NCBI GenBank assembly: GCA_000827265.1 | Contig: KN834789.1 | Location: forward strand, 62,001 to 126,000 | DNA length: 64,000 nt | Source: Collybiopsis luxurians FD-317 M1 | Lineage: Eukaryota; Basidiomycota; Agaricomycetes; Agaricales; Omphalotaceae | Direction: 5' to 3' | Shown: positions 43,580 to 57,000 of the stretch, piece after piece | Numbering within the stretch: position 1 is the stretch's first letter | Layout: every line of letters starts with the position of its first letter | Made by a program: the position numbers and the translations under genes | Notes under the pieces: generated by a model | What the model was told of the DNA's origin: nothing | What the model saw: the letters and a program-made list of their open reading frames with translations, nothing else | Database searches by the model: none

Positions 43580-45391
43580 ATGTCTAGAGCCGAATCTGTG
43601 GCGAATGCTTACGCTGTCCTGGGCTTGGAGCAGGTTTTTTTTTTCTTACAATTTTCTGTATCCATCGAGTGGCTTATTGACTCCTAACAGGGCGTGTCGC
43701 TCGAAGTCGTCAAGAACACCTACAAGCAGGTATCGTATCTCTTATTACTTTCAGTGGCGTCGACTTCTTACTGTCTTCAGGCCGCTTTGCGGACCCATCC
43801 AGACAAGAATCCTGGAAATCCAGATGCCACTGCTGAATTCCAGAGAGTCGGAGAAGCCTACAATGTACTTTTGAAGCATCTCGACACTTCATCGCGTGCT
43901 CCTAGACCTCCCTTTGCGTTTCGTGGCTCTGATGACTCTGACGCGGAGTATTATGATGACGAATTTGGCTACGACGACGACGATGATTATCTCGATGAGG
44001 ACGAGTTAAGCTTCTATCTGTAAGTCTCTATTTATTGATGTCGGCTATTTGAATTGAACAATTCATTTCGTGTAGCTTCCTCTTCGAGCGCGTAATGCAT
44101 GGTAGTCGTTTCAGAAGTGGAGGTTATGGTCCTCCGCCTGGCTTCAGACCAGGTACAGCTCGTAAGGGTTTCTTTCCCTTATCTTCCGATGCCCTGATCT
44201 TCTTAACTTTCTGTCGGCTTTTTCTTTTAAGCTTACCGTCCGCCTCGTGAAGAACCAAGGGAAACTCGTGAAGAACAAGCAGAACGACTTCGTCGTGCCC
44301 GCGAACAGCAAGAAGCAGCGGAACTCAGACGTAAGCGGGAAGCAAGCATCCGAAAGGAACTGAAACAACAAGACAGGCAAAAGGGTAATTTCTGGAGCCT
44401 CTATCCAAGTCTATGTACTTATTTCTGCTTCTCCATTTAGAACGTACTGCAGCCGAGCAACGGCAGAAAGCTAAAAACGGAGAGAGGGCGGCAAAAGCCA
44501 AAGCCCAACGCGAACAGGCTGAGGACGTCGCTCGTGCTCAGCGGGAGAAAGCCCAGATGAACCGTTCTACCGTTTTCCAGGCTGCTCGCAAAGGAGATGT
44601 AGATCAGGTGAAGCAGGGGGTTTGGGAAGATAACGTCGATGCCGCTGGCGGTGAAGTGAAACCAGGCCACGAAGACTTCGTCAAGATCATGCCCAACGAT
44701 GCTCAGGAAACTCTATTGCACATTGCTGCCCGTCAAGGCGACACTGACCTTGTCAAATGGTTGGATGCACACGGTAGGCCATTTTTTAATCGAATTCGTG
44801 TGCTTTTCATGTTTGACGCTGTTTCCATGTATAGGTGCCGAAATTGAGGAACGAGACGGGGAAGATCGTACCGCCTTCCATGTCGCAGTTCAATATGGTC
44901 ATCAAGATATCATCACGCACTTCTTCGACAGCTATTCGCCCAAAGACCCAGACCATAGCCAAGTATATGCGTTCTCCAGGACGAACGTTTTGTCCCTTGC
45001 GCTACAATCGCACGAACCTCAAGTCGTTTGGATGGTTCTCCAGAACGGACTCGCTACATCTCGTGAAATCAATCATGCTTGGTCATGGATCACCTCTACA
45101 GAAGGACAGAAGTCAATGAATCAGTACTCCAAGGGCGTCTCGGGGGACGTCGAGGGAAAATTGAACGATATATTGAAACTGCTAATGCGTTACGGCGAAC
45201 TCACTCCCCCGCCTACGCCGATCTCCAATCGGAAGAACGATTCCACGCAAGATTCTGTATCGGGGTCGCAGTCGCAGTCGCAGTCGCCCTCGCCTTCACC
45301 TCCATCGCAACAGCCGCATCAGCGCCAGGCCTATCGTGGGCGTGGGCGGGGTCGGGGCAAAGCCAAGGGCCGAGGTCGCGGTCGTGGCTAG
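43580..45391 (+). CDS. J-domain protein with ankyrin repeats and RG-rich tail
   Basis: Starts MSRAESVANAYAVLGLEQGVSLE, a J domain with the HPD tripeptide in ALRTHPDKNPGNPDA, so it should stimulate an Hsp70 ATPase. It is followed by an acidic run (DDDDDYLDEDE), a long charged coiled coil (PREEPRETREEQAERLRRAREQ), then ankyrin-type repeats: FQAARKGDVDQVKQGV, ETLLHIAARQGDTDLVKWL, RTAFHVAVQYGHQDIITHF. The C terminus is SQSQSQ/PSPSP followed by RGRGRGRGKAKGRGRG, suggesting RNA or ribosome contact. About six introns. Domain combination recognisable; exact pathway unknown. Confidence 0.85.
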
Positions 45392-48197
45392 TAGGTGGTT
45401 GCCTTGCCCATCTATCATTTCCATTTCAGTGTTGCTGTCGCTAATGTCGGCTATAATGTCTTGACCTTGACAGTGGTTGCACTGTCTACCAACGGTTTCA
45501 GACTGATTTACTATTTCATCGTGCTCGTGCAGAATATTTTTTTCTTGGTCGCCTCTAACTCCAGAATCATCCAGACTCATGCAAGATCTTGTCGTTAATT
45601 GCTTCGTTAATGTACAATAGGTCGATCCTCGTATAAATTCTATTCATAGCTAACTGTACATAAATTGTTCTTACTCTGTCGTATGTAGATAAGTAATGTG
45701 TAAAAAAATTTCTTGTTAGACGAATTTAGTGTGACAGGAGGATGTACGTGCATTTCGTTGGCTCGTTCAACAGAACGTAGACTCAAGCTAGATCCGGCCA
45801 GAGTCGTGATGTGAACTCTCTCGGTTCAAGAAACAGCTTTGATCGACTGTCATTAAGCTGTTACAGACGGACTGACTCAAATCTAAAAGAACGAGATAAT
45901 GGAAGCGGCGAGGGAAGGCTCGAGGTACGCGTCTTCCTGCTCGCTCTCCTGAAATACTACCCTGAGATGAGTGAAGAGCAGATGCGGTCCTCGACGAAGA
46001 GCGGGGAGCTTGGTATTGAAAGAGAGCATGATGTTCAGGCGATCTTCGTTAAAACAATTCGGAGCCATTCTTTCTTCTTACTTCTGTTAAGTGAGATCTA
46101 AACGCTATTAGATAGACTGACACTCGGCCAATAGTGGAGCAACGGCAAGCTTCCCTGTTGCTGTCGTCGGGGCTTCAAAAGTTTCATGCTCGGAAAGAAC
46201 TATGTTCTCCTATCTCGAGCTAACGGAATGACGGATTTCCATCGGAACATGCCCAGATAGATAGGCAGTGGTAGAACGACGGCAGGCTTCGGTCTTTTTC
46301 ACCAGCTGCAGCATGCATTTCATAAGGCACATGAAGAAAAAGAAATGCATTTAAAGTCATCGATAATTAATCTCTACCACCACCGCCTGTCCTGCCGGAA
46401 CGCGGCGATACCTTGACACTGGAAACCAGATATTGCTCGCCTATAAAAATCGGGACCCTCAGCATTTCCAATGCTTCTTGACGTTCATCTTGAAAAAGAG
46501 CAACGCGTTACAGGATGTTTGACATGGGGACCCACATAAAAAATCTCCTACGCTCTTTTCTCCGTTCTTTGCTTTCTGCTTCGGGCAGATCCACGGACAC
46601 CGGGGGAGTAGACATATACTGCTAGGTCACTGAACTTGTTAACAATGATACAATGATGTTTTGAACACCATGCGTTCGAGAAAACTTGGTTAGATTCAGC
46701 TTTCAGGGCTCTTGTTCGGAGAAAATCCTTTTTTTTTAAAAGGACTAATGGCAAATCTGTGTCATCAGGCGAAGGGATACTTGACCGGGGGATTAGTATC
46801 TCCTCCATCTTCGAGATCTTGGCAGATTTTCTCGGATTTATGCCACGAAAAAATTCACATCCGTCTTTCTGAATTGCATAGAATTCAACGTGAACGTATT
46901 CCAGGAATGTATGCATGGGTATAAGTCAACATGCCAACCCTGCTAAGGCTGAAGTTGTCCAACAGAGATTGCGATAAACGTAAAAATATAACCATTACTG
47001 AGCAGATTCTGCGCATTGTCCTTCAGAACCAGTGTCTGGCAATGAGAAATCTAGACGTCGGGCGCGCTCCAAAAAATCAATTATTGTGCTCGAGACCGAC
47101 GAGATCCAACGTCATAATGCTAAACAGTAAAAGGTAAAAGCGGATAATACCTGCCAGACCTTGCCTGCACGCCAGCTGTAAGAGAACTGAATTTCCATGA
47201 GCATCACATCTCAGAGATATTCAACAGAATGTCTAATTCCATGATATACCGCGTGTAGATGTAAATCTGAATCTAGGAGTGCCAGATTTTTTCGCTTAAG
47301 TAAAGGCAGAAGCATTCGCAGATCCGGGGTCGGATCTAGAAACATGTAATGATCAGAAAAGACGATGAAAAGCAAACACACCCCCTCCCCCGGGACCGGA
47401 TTCAGTCAGCACTAGATGACGGTATATTCGTGTTCACCAGAATTGGAAACAGAGCTGGCCAGGTTTTTTGGAACGAGCTGATATTGCGGGCCAAACTGAA
47501 GGTAGCCGCACAGTAGGGTGGAGTTGACTTGAATTAGGTTGGCGAAAGGCACATGCAATGGATCTCAGGCTCTTGCTCTGTTACTTAATAGTTTGAAGGG
47601 ACATACACATTTATTTGGACGAAATTCAAGTTGACAGGCTGAACCGCGCTCGAGTTTGAATACCTGCGTGTTATTCGGCGAGAATTGCGAGCCTTCCAAG
47701 TTACCAAGAAATGCTGTAGATCAGATAAATCGAAAAGCAAGATAAGTTACAAGGAGCCAAAGAGCAGTTAATACTGGATGGGATCAACCACCACCAAGTA
47801 ATATCCTAGCGGTACCGGGGCAGCCTCCCCAGGGGGATAGAACGGAAACAGACAGTCAAATAAATTTCAATGGATCAACGGACAGATCCAAATGAGTCAG
47901 ATGTTACTTTTCTGCCAAGGGAGACCATTGCATGGACCATTGAGGAACCTTGAGTACAGGCAGCATCAGACTTAACAACATTGCTACTTGCTTGAAAAGA
48001 TACATCATTACAACGAAATAAAGTAGCAGCAGAAACAGTTTAGACTCAGAGCAGTAGGCGGAGGTCAGAAAGAGCTCTGTACTGTAAAGTGGCGTGCTTG
48101 GCGCTTATCACCTGGAAGACCCAGCCAAATAGAGCCAAATAAATAACATCCTTACTTTCCAATTATCAACTCGTAAATACCGCGCCGCGCAAACATA
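45392..48197. other. 2.8-kb gene-free region
   Basis: Largest stretch without a supported gene. Frames of up to ~120 codons (for example minus strand 46548-46916) lack recognisable motifs and splice partners. I saw no long terminal repeats, terminal inverted repeats, reverse-transcriptase or transposase motifs, and no tRNA. The last few hundred bases serve as the LUC7 promoter. Confidence 0.5.
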
Positions 48198-49568
48198 ATG
48201 GGGAGACTGGCTGAAATGCAGCGGAAGCTGCTTGAAGTACGTATTGTATTCAAGTAATTCAATCTCTTTCTTACAGTGTTTACAGCAAATGATGGGTCCC
48301 GAGGCGATGGGTGTAGCGAACGCAAACCTCGTTTGGTCTGACGAAAAAGTTTGTAGAAACTTTTTGTGCGGAACTTGTCCGCACACCCTGTTCACCAACA
48401 CGGTGAGTTCACGGTTGGCTGATACAATCTTGTGACCCCCTACTGAATCAGAACTTTCCGCCTGCCTTTATCCTACACACCTGCGTAGAAAATGGATCTC
48501 GGAGCTTGTCCAAAGTCTCATACAGAACGGTTAAAGCAAGAATTCTTGGCGGAGAGGGAAAAGAATCCGAGCGACCCCATCTTCAATCGTTTCCAGATGG
48601 AATATGAGTCGAACATATTTGCTTTCGTAGATGACTGCGACAGGCGGATACGGCAAGCTCATCGACGATTGGAAAAAACTCCCGAAGAGAATGCAAAAAC
48701 GACAAACTTGGTGGGTCATCGGTAAAGCTTAGCCAGTCTTGTTATCAGTTTTATTCATTGGACGGTTCGGTTCTAGATGAGGGAAATTGCTGAAATTGAG
48801 TTGGCAATTCAAGGAGGAACGGAAAAAATTGAAACGCTTGGTGTGTATCGCGGTCGGTTCTCGATTCCTCGGATGCTGAGATCTAGTTCAGGTGAACAAG
48901 GAAAGGTCGACGAGTCAATGAGGGAGATGGCCGCAATTGAGGCGCTCAAAAGTGAAAAAGCTGACAAGGAGGTGTGTATATCTCATGTTTCTACTTTTGA
49001 CTTTGACTGAACCCTGAATTTTCCTCAGAGGGAATTGCAGCAGCTAACGGATACTTCTGGCGCCTCTGGCCACCAGAAGCTTCGTGTATGTGATGTTTGT
49101 GGAGCGTACCTGTCTGTACTGGATTCCGATCGTCGACTAGCCGATCACTTCGGTGGAAAGGTCAGTGCAGAATCCGGAGATGCCTGGTTCGTTCGAAACG
49201 CTGACTCTGACTTTTGCTTCCTTTGCTTTCCAGATGCATTTGGGCTATCATGAGCTCCGTAACATGCTCGCGAAGTTTAGGGAAGAACGGGAAAAACGTA
49301 AGTCGGCGCCCGTTGCACCTTCTACACCTAGTTCAGGCGGTGCTGCGCCTCCTGCACCTTCTGGACGTTCTTCTGAACATCGTTCTTCGCGAGACGACTA
49401 CCGCGATCGTGATCGTGATCGGTATGACCGACATTCAACGGCACGATACGAGTGAGTGCTGTATTGTTTGTGTGTCTGCTGAATTTAACTTTTATTCAAC
49501 TTGAATTCTCTAGTAGCGACCGTCGCAGGGAAAGGGATCGTTCACGCAGCCCGAGAAGAAGGTACTGA
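48198..49568 (+). CDS. LUC7: U1 snRNP-associated splicing protein Luc7
   Basis: Pre-mRNA splicing factor that tunes 5' splice-site choice. Eight exons (48198-48236, 48277-48402, 48489-48710, 48777-48840, 48892-48971, 49029-49160, 49234-49451, 49514-49568) sum to 936 nt (311 aa). First zinc finger: VCRNFLCGTCPHTLF...DLGACPKSHT (CCCH type). Coiled coil RRIRQAHRRLEKTPEE. Second zinc finger: KLRVCDVCGAYLS...RLADHFGGKMHLGYHELR (C2H2). C-terminal RD/RS tail SRDDYRDRDRDRY ... RSRSPRRRY. All introns frame-checked. Confidence 0.96.
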
Positions 49569-50484
49569 GTACGATCATGGCAGTGTGCCGTCACAGCTAT
49601 TTTATTTCATCATTCCCATTGAGTCGTACAATCTTGGATCAACGAGAGAGGAATCTCTCGGTGTGCAAATGGGTATTGTAAATTTGTAACTGCTTGACAT
49701 AGGCTTAGGCGCCGATCATTGCAATGTACTTTTGTTCTAGATTGCGCTATCCATAAAAGTTAAGGCTGGTTAAGATTGAGGGGGGTGGTTCAGGGATACT
49801 ACGGTTGATTGTTTTAACCAAATGTTGAATACATATTCCGACGCTTGAAACGGCAATCGAGGTGACTACGAGAAAAAAAGATGCAGGGCCACGACATGTA
49901 TATGTGACGTACAAGATTGAGAGCGTAAAAGAGAATACATGGTAATAGTGAGTAAGGAAATGGACATGTATATGTAGGTACCTCTTGCACTGAAAAGGAA
50001 ATGAAGGTCGGCGGAGGCTGGCGGTATTGACTATTGGTTGTTGCTAGTCGTAACTGCGTGACCCAGTGTGACTAGGGCACGTCACTATCTCATGCCATAG
50101 CTCAGGGCTCACAGTGTGTACTCTCTCTTCCATCATCCTTGTTTCTTTCGGTCATAGCTCGGTTCGGTCTCTGTTGGCCCAGTATTCTGTGGCTTATTCT
50201 GGCCTACAGTATATTGCTGTTTTGTTACAGCCAGGCTCTCGTTTCTATTTCCAACGCTTAACCCATTTCACAGAGACATTCAGTCTGGCGTTTGACCGAG
50301 CTTCTATCTCGCTTTTATACACGGCAATCTCTTTCGACTTTTTGCGCTGTCAGCATTCCGCGTGTTCCAAGCTTCGATCTCACACTGATCTCTCAAGTAT
50401 TAGCTCAATAACCTGCCCGGTTATCTTAAATACTTGAACGATACTTTCACGTCCTTTCCGCCTCCTTCTCGGTACTAGTCTTAC
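49569..50484. other. Intergenic, LUC7 to 50485 gene
   Basis: About 0.9 kb, tandem orientation. The last ~350 bp are C/T-rich on the plus strand, as expected for a promoter and 5' UTR in this genome. Nothing else supported. Confidence 0.45.
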
Positions 50485-53400
50485 ATGTCAATCGACCAGA
50501 ATCGAACAGCCGTGGCCTCCCTGCCAATGGGCTTTGATGTTGACAATGTCTCACCAACCGACTCCGAGGTCCTTTCAAATCTCATCATTCCCCAGCCCAA
50601 TTCCTCCCATTCTTTATCCCATTCTCTTCTTGATCCCCTACCTACTATTCCCAATGTTGTCAACTCAAATGGCCCGGTGCAGCATCCTATGCACGTGCCC
50701 TCATCATCTAACCTTGCGCAAGCTGCGTTCATGGACCCCCAAACTCCCCTTGACCCTGCACCTTTCTCAAATACCGCCTTGTCTTCGGGGCCTTTTATAA
50801 CAGACTTCAATTCTTCTTTCCCAGTATCATCCCCTGTAGAAAACGGTACCGCTATCAAGTTGCCCACTCCAAGTCATTCTTCTCTTTCGCCTCCCATGAA
50901 CACGGGTCCTTCTGCTGTAATTCATGGGACCGCGACCGCGTTCCCTCCTGGAGTGTCCTCTTTACAGTCTGCCTTGATACCCGTACCGACTTCCGCAGCG
51001 CAGCATAGTTCAGCTGGCGCACTTGCTGCTGCAACGCCTGTGGCGTTGCCTGTCAACCTCTCAGCATCAGTGGCATCTACCCTTAACTCCCCTCCTACAA
51101 CTGAAGCAATGACAATAAGCACGGATGAAAGTGCTCTGTCCATTGGCAGAGATATTCTTCACCAGTACGTATCCTCATTCGTGTGGCGTTTTTTTTTTTT
51201 TTTTTTGCCTGTTTTGACTTGATATTCAGAGTTGTACAGTCAGCTTCTACAGCAGCTGATCTTTGTCGGTCGGAAGGCAGCGTTTTTGAGGCTGGTAAAA
51301 TTGTCGACGACCTCAGGTTAAAATTGGCGTACGTCTCAGACGTGATTTCTGGAATTAAAGATATGTCTGTGGACGATGGGGCTGGTGCTAACGCGCCAAT
51401 CTACCCGAATACAACCGACTACCCAACTCCAAACCCCCTGCCCGCAATTTTTGAGGCAGCCGATTCGTTCCCCATAAATTACCAATTCCCTTCTTCCGGT
51501 GTTCCCCAAGTTATCGATGCTAACCTGGATCTCAACCGTAAGCGTTGCGTATCCGAGATTGCTTCCGAGGAAATTGCACTGGACAAAAGCATCCCCGAGC
51601 GCCGGGTGAAGCTTAAGACTGAGCCGCAGGATGACCTACCCGTGCCTTCCATCGCAAATCCGTATCCTTCTGCTTCCGAAGTTTCACATATTCATGCTCT
51701 CCAATCGCCTCCCCTTTCCCGCCCGTCCTCTCCTAGCACATTCGGTTACTCGGCGAAACCGGTAACGACATATCCTCCGCCAGCCCTTCCTCCAAGCACC
51801 ATGGTGATACCTCCTTCCGCGCCGCAAATTCCTCCGTTACGATCTACTCGATCCGATAGTGTTGTACCCACTAGACACACTCATTCAATGTCTACCGGAT
51901 CGATCAATGTCCCGTCGCCAACTCGGGCCACTTTAGATACAAGACCACTTCAGCCTGTAGTTCCGGGTCGTATGACTCGGTCTGGATCGATAGGGGGTAC
52001 ATTTGTATCTCCCTTCACGTTTAAACATAGTAAGCCACTGGCACAGCAATGGCGTTCTGCCCCAGCTATTGTCACTTCCTCAGCTTTTTCGTCATCTTAT
52101 CTATCGAGTGACACTGGAGAAGAAGATGGAGGTGATGATGATGACGATGAGGATTCTCCGGCCAGCGGAACTCGGTCTCAAGTATGTTCATTTCCCTTTC
52201 TTGCCTTTAATCTTGGCTTTACCTAAATCTTTTTATCCACGTAGTCGCCGCCCACCAATGATGTGCCGCAGGAATATCGCAGCGAGGTGGACCGTATCTT
52301 CTTTGAATTTCTCAACAAAACGTGTTCGAATTGTAGGTTATTCCGACGTTCATGTGTTTAATTTTTCTGACAGCTCTACCAGTGGATGCCACTGATTCAA
52401 AAGGAGAGTCTATTCATCAGACGTTGATGGCGAAGAAAATGCAGCGATTGGACGAGTCGCCAGATTTCCGACCCTTCAAGTTCCGTATCCAAGCCTTTAC
52501 AAATGCTTTTCTTGAAGAGGTGAGTTTACACATGATTCCGTAACTGATGGATTCCGATACACGTACGTTAGCTCGCAAGGCAAGGTTACCCTGAGGAAAA
52601 GATACCCATGAAAAAGGCAAAAAAAGCTCTTTCTTCCCAAAATGAGATTAAACCTAAACTGACTGTAATTCTTGCAGATTCGCAATTACTTGTGGCGGCA
52701 TCCTTACATTCAGCGATATAACGAAGATGGACGCAAGGCCAAGTCAAAAGGAAACCACATTTGGAACATTGAAGCGAGAAAGGCTGGTGATGGCCAGTGG
52801 GAGTTCCGACCATTCTATCGCAAGCTGGCCGGCTCCTGTCCTCCTGTAGCTTATTGTGGTCTGCGTTGGGCTTGGAAACCTCGTGTATGGGATCCTCAAG
52901 CTTCATGGCCGAATATCCCAGTGCACTACAGTTCCCCATCACTCCCCTCGTGGTTATCCTGGAAAGGAGACGAGCTTTCCGGCATTCCGACTCCTGATGC
53001 TCAGAGCTGCGATATCACGGTCATAGCAAAAGTACGTCTCAAAAAGAGACTAGTACAATTTCGGCCGACTGACTGCGAAATAATTCATTAGTTTGTCCTC
53101 GATGGTCAAGAAAGTCAAATTTCGCATTCGTTCCACATAAATGTTGCCCCTCATACATCTATGGATCCTGCATGGACTACTCGTACATCGTTGGCTGCGG
53201 CAGTCAACCTTCCTCGAAATGCTAGTGACTCAATGCTGAATCAACTAGCCGCTAGGTACGAGGATGTTTGCGTATTTTTTTTTACCTTCCCTTTAAAAAT
53301 TGATTCCTAGAATGTCTTCGCATCCTTCAAATAACGTTTCTGATAATGCTCCTGCGCGTGTCGTCGTTGAGGTTCTCCAAAATGTTGTTGCTCGGGTCGT

Positions 53401-53845
53401 TGAAAAGGCCGAAGTTTCTCGAGTGACACATCATTCAGTCGGAAGCCTAAACCATCTCGCGAAACAGAGACATGCTGTGGAGACCAGTCTAGCTGCTTAT
53501 GATTTGGCTCTCACTGGTCCGATTGCACCAGAGACCCGTCGTTTAGCCGCCGCCGCCGAGTCAGTCGTCGCTGAAGCCGCGCAGAATGCAGTGGCCCCCC
53601 GTGCTGCTGCCGCCGGTGTCACCCCTACGGCTCTTCTCGCGATTCAAGTCGCTTCCATTGGGGAGATGACTGATCTCACTCAAGAAGCCCTCGCTGTCGC
53701 AGTGACTATGCAGGGCAGCGCATCTAATGATGTGGATGTCATTGAAACAACTTCCACGATCCTCGCAGCGCATAAAACCACTCCAACTGGATCTCCATCT
53801 TATGTATCCCTAACTCCTTCCAATGCCGTATCAACTTATGTATAA
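50485..53845 (+). CDS. Large conserved fungal protein, possible transcription regulator
   Basis: Not recognised as a named family. Eight exons (50485-51164, 51230-52181, 52245-52332, 52374-52519, 52574-52618, 52678-53031, 53092-53255, 53311-53845) sum to 2964 nt (987 aa). The first ~550 residues are Ser/Pro/Thr-rich and disordered, with an acidic run GGDDDDDEDSP. Then follows a compact, probably folded region: EVDRIFFEFLNKTCSN, FRPFKFRIQAFTNAFLEEL, YPEEKIPMKKIRNYLWRHPYIQ, KSKGNHIWNIEARK. Next come a beta-rich segment (FVLDGQESQISHSFHINVAP) and an Ala/Val-rich helical C terminus. The K...IRNYLW..PYI...KGNHIW stretch resembles a winged helix; DNA binding is inference. The intron after exon 5 has a GC donor. 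Confidence 0.75.
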
Positions 53846-54020
53846 CAATTGGGTCCTACTGGTGAACTTTTTTTTTCTTTGGGTTTTTGTGTTGGTTAGT
53901 TTTTTTTGATGTTTTGTCCCGGACTTCTCATATCGTACTTTCGCTGCAATCGATTTACCTATATCAACATAGAGTGACTTTCTGCTGCTTTTGCTACTCA
54001 GTATGTACATTGTGTATCGC

Positions 54021-57000
54021 CTAGTCAACTACACCAAGTACACTGCTCCCAAGTAACGTACCCACAAATGCTCTACCTTCTTCCCGCGGCGGTACCACGT
54101 CGTTTGAGTCTGAAAAATCATGGGATTCACTTTCTTCGTATAGCTCCAATATATCGTTTGCGAGGACGTGGATACTTGCGATGGTGGCCTCATTTTCGAG
54201 TAACTCTTTACCATGATGAAAGAGTCGTTGACAGATGGTCGGAATTTCACATTGTTCTTGGAGCTAAAAAAAGATCAGGTCTCAGCATCTTTGTACGCGA
54301 TGCTGGTAGCATTACTCACGGCGACCTTGACATCCTTGACCGTCATTGACTTGGTCACAGTCAGTCGTTTTCTCTTCCCGTCACGTTTGTTCCGAAGACG
54401 TTTGGACTGTCGTGCGGAGCCCTTGCCATATGTGATCTTTTCGCGTGGGCCCTCCTTAGAGGAGCCTACCGCATGAATCCGCACGGTGATCTCCGCCTTG
54501 TCCCAGTTTGATAACCTATGCCAAGCAAATGAGTGGTGTAAAAGTGCATTTGAAGTGAGACTGCAAACCTCTTCTTGCGGCACTCAGTACACACAGGAAT
54601 GTTGAACTCGAAAGGAACTTCGCCATCCGATGGAGTAAGGGCAATCAGCGGGCAAGCAGAGTAACTAGGAACAGAGTTTAAACAGAGTTTGATATAGCGT
54701 AAAGTGTTTACTCACAGACTTTCAAGCTGGTCCCAATCGGTTCTCTTGATGATCGCAGCAATTGATTCGATGTCCGAACTATCGATATTCAATCTTTTAT
54801 GCTCACAAAAGAATTCAGAATTATCCAAAACGTCCGGCCTGGCAGCCTGAGCAGGATTGGAAATCCACCTCCTCCAGTTCGATAAAAAACGCAACGGAAT
54901 AAGAGCACAAGGAACGTTCTGAAGGAGGAACGTATTCCCATCGAAAGCGCTTTCATACATGTGCTTCAATCGGGCCTATCGCAACGTCAGGTGGACTGAA
55001 TAAACAATGATAATCGGAATCCACCTTTTCGTTTTCAGCTTGCTTACGGTGCCCAATATCATTGGCCCTACGTTCGGAGACAGCGACTTCACAGACAGGA
55101 CAAGACTCTGCAAACACGGAAAAATTATAACGGCGACGTAACAATAAAAGGTAAGGCATACCTTGACTTCGTGGAACTGGTTTCCAATTGGGAAATAAAG
55201 AGGTCAGAATCTGGCATGCCTAAGAACGGTTTGAATCGAGTAGTATATAGTGCAAAAAGAGGGCCAACCTCTTCCGAAATGCATCGTCTTGCAGCAGTGT
55301 GTAAAGATAAGTTACCATGTTCGCAAAGAACATCATTTTCAAACTCAGGAGAATCTGGAGGCGGATCGTCTTCGGAAGGTATATGCATCTTTGGTTTCTG
55401 GAGACCCCAGTCTAAAAAAAATGTTTCAGCAGATTTAATCAAAGCAGGTGGAATAGGAAACCTTTGAGCCAAGCTTTGGATATCCAGTAACCAGATTGGT
55501 CTTCCCCGGGAGAAGCTTTGTCGTTGAATTGAGACACGAGCCGAGGGTGCTCTATTTGATAGAGGCGTTCTTGGGAAAAAGAGACTTGAGATGTGCTAAT
55601 GACGAAACAGGCAATATGAGATAAAAACCTTTGAATGCAGCATTGACACATTGTAGACAGACGTCGTCCGATGAAAGTGCAGGCTTGAATACGCAGTTTG
55701 TTCGCTCAATAATCTTGTCGTAAGCTTCCTGTGATAGTTGATGAGATGAGATGCTATTACTCTGCAGTGGATCCCTAGATTATCGCACCCGAGATATGCG
55801 TTTCATCTTATCCGCTTTACGATAATCAAGGCGTCCGTGTTCACAAAGGATATCATCGACAGGAATTTGGGTGGGTATCATCCGATGGGCTGATTCATCG
55901 TCGAAGAGGCCTGTCACCGAATGCACGGACAAAAAATCTTCCAGCGCCTGGCGGCTCACCACGATGGAAGCCTTGCAAAGCTTCAACAAAAATTATGTTT
56001 GGAGACATCATCTAGGAGCCTCACTTGGTCGTTAGATGTCAGAGACCAGTTCTTATATATGTCCAAAACTTGAGCTCTTCGAGCACTCAAAGCCGAGCGA
56101 GCTAGTTTCTCCCTGAAAAAAGCTATTAAACCGGTTCAACGATAATGACATATCAATATATTACCTTGCAGCATACTTTTCGCATTGTCTGTCGTGCGAA
56201 GCGTTGAGTTCATTCACTACGTTCATTGCGTGAGGAGGCGGGATAGTTTTTTGAGATGATGGCAAATTTGAATCGGACTGCCGCAGGGCGTAGATGAGCA
56301 TATATGCGTCCTTGGAAGAAATATGACTGCTCGCCAAGGCAGTGTAAAAGGAGGGAACAGAGAGTATTAGATTTTTCATACCTTAAACTCGGCGCCTGAT
56401 TGGACTTCAGGGACCTTTGTGGGCTGTTAGCACTATTTCGCCGGTTGACATACGGAGATAACTCACGGAGCGGCTTCATCTTCACTGTCATCTACACGCT
56501 GTCGTTTCCTTAAGCCATTGTTCAATTTTTTTCTTTTTGAGCCCGTTGGTCTTGAAGACTAATTAATTCAGTAACAATGAATAGATAACAAAACTCACAT
56601 TTCGTCGGCTGAACCGTCAATATCAATGTCAATATCATTTTTTTTTGAAGAACGCTTATCGCCTAATTTGTCGATTCGAGTCACTTCTTCGTCATTGAAC
56701 TGATACCAAGCATCGGCCCTTTGATTGTATCATCAGTGCACCAGCAAAGACCGAGAGGAGATGGAATATATATCTACCCGGCGTCGAAGACCTGAGCTTC
56801 ATAGTGACCATGATAAGCGCTTGATCCTTTGTGTAACAATATACCACGAAGTTCATAGACATTACTCGGAGCCCCAGACGAGAGAGCAGAAGCCTTCCTC
56901 TCAGCAGATGAACCAAGAAATCGATTCATATTGAGGACTTTCGGAAACATGATCATACTTTTGGACTTTTTGCGCTCCATAGTTTTCAGGTCGTACACAA

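Noticed and set aside
45270..45380. Low-complexity SQSQSQ/RGRG region as a microsatellite outside genes
   Set aside because: It is in frame with the J-domain/ankyrin protein and encodes its C-terminal tail.
46548..46916. 122-codon minus-strand open frame in the gene-free island
   Set aside because: No domain, no codon pattern or splice signals like the neighbours; likely chance.
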